A stretch of 64,000 nucleotides of DNA. Source: Micropterix aruncella (Eukaryota > Arthropoda > Insecta > Lepidoptera > Micropterigidae). Shown piece by piece: positions 63,471-64,000 of the stretch (within the stretch, counting starts at the first letter, position 1; the number at the start of each line of letters is the position of its first letter). Under the pieces are notes generated by a model. It did not search any database, was not told where the DNA came from, and was given only the letters and a program-made list of their open reading frames with translations. The position numbers were made by a program, and so were the translations under genes. The stretch is taken from the NCBI GenBank assembly GCA_944548615.1, contig OX155978.1:9180031-9244030 (forward strand). The letters are read 5' to 3'.

Positions 63471-64000
63471 AACTAGAGCTGTCAGCTACAACGGGCGAAC
63501 CTGTCACCTCAGGAAGTTTTAACGAAATATGATCTCCCGTGAAGTGAGCGCAGAAGACTTAGGACAAAACAGTCCACCGTCAAGTTTTGCCACATGCCCG
63601 TAAGAGGCCAACGCCTTATCCGCGAGATAACCAGGTATGTTACCCAGCGGGCTTACACTCACGCCTTTATTTCCAGTCGCGACCAAATTACTCAGGCTAC
63701 GAGTTGAGGTCGCTTGCGCGGTCCTCTTCCTTACGAAGCGGTGAAACGGTGTAAACCGAATCTATCGCGGACCACGGCATCCTTTGCACGGCTGTTCACC
63801 CGGAATCGGGTAGCCGATGATCGTTTCAAGAGCAGTCGCCGTAAGATCAGCCACCACCCCCGCTGTATAGGAAACAGTACTGCTTCCAGACTCCCCTGAC
63901 TGTTAATCAAAATGCACAATCGATTGGCTTACACCGCGCGCTGCGCAGACCGTCCAGGAGCGCCAGAAGATTGACTCCTAGGGGAAACTAGCCCTGAGGT
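63471..64000 (-). mobile_element. S1 SINE-like repeat, minus, running off the window
   Basis: Starts aactagagctgtcagctaca and continues collinear with full S1 to the window end (…cctaggggaaactagccct). The expected 5' terminus would lie ~130 bp beyond. It sits 15 bp from the subfamily C copy. Confidence 0.85.

Overview
This is a repeat-dense, AT-rich stretch of an animal genome, most probably an insect and plausibly a moth or butterfly. That assignment is inference: it rests on the mixture of Helitrons with TCTATACTAATATT 5' ends, CR1/jockey-type LINE tails, DUF4817-type mariners and fold-back elements, not on any diagnostic host gene. There are no operons and I see no tRNA, rRNA or CRISPR. 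Nearly every long open frame is either (TA)n read as Ile-Tyr or the decayed C-terminus of a LINE reverse transcriptase (RT). One assembly gap (N run) lies at 123-323.

The only convincing host-gene piece is a 5' coding exon at 7077-7244: a 3' splice site, a good start context at 7169, a signal peptide and a GTGAGT donor. Its downstream exons were not found, so much of the window may be first-intron or intergenic DNA.

Layout. 1-3577: LINE 3' end interrupted by (TA)n and a mariner with ~470 bp inverted repeats. 4452-7040: LINE RT, a Tc1/mariner HTH fragment, a TIR element with a second copy at 46254, and another RT fragment. 7077-7244: host exon. 7568-12116: first copies of S1, a 650-665 bp SINE-like family, plus LINE pieces with a TIR insertion. 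12722-22424: a 9.7 kb LTR retrotransposon on the minus strand with 2.5-2.9 kb LTRs, of which 2.38 kb is almost identical, and only a protease-like fragment inside. 22425-23130: LINE RNase H. 23934-24891: long (TA)n. 25720-33080: LINE fragments, S1 copies and an almost intact RT at 30659-32325. 33770-34592: fold-back element with a nested retroposon. 36522-40176: Helitrons and a local duplication carrying S1. 41667-44206: a hAT-like element with 8 bp target duplications, filled with LINE pieces. 44207-47339: several large palindromes. 47340-54872: LINE remnants including RT, ORF1 and 3' tails. 55012-64000: a tandem duplication, palindromes, S1 copies and a Helitron.

The parts do not form a pathway. 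The useful signal is structural: nested insertions with readable target-site duplications, two empty/filled site pairs, a recurrent SINE-like family with 14 bp target duplications and no poly-A, and a large-LTR non-autonomous retrotransposon whose two LTRs match almost perfectly except at one end.
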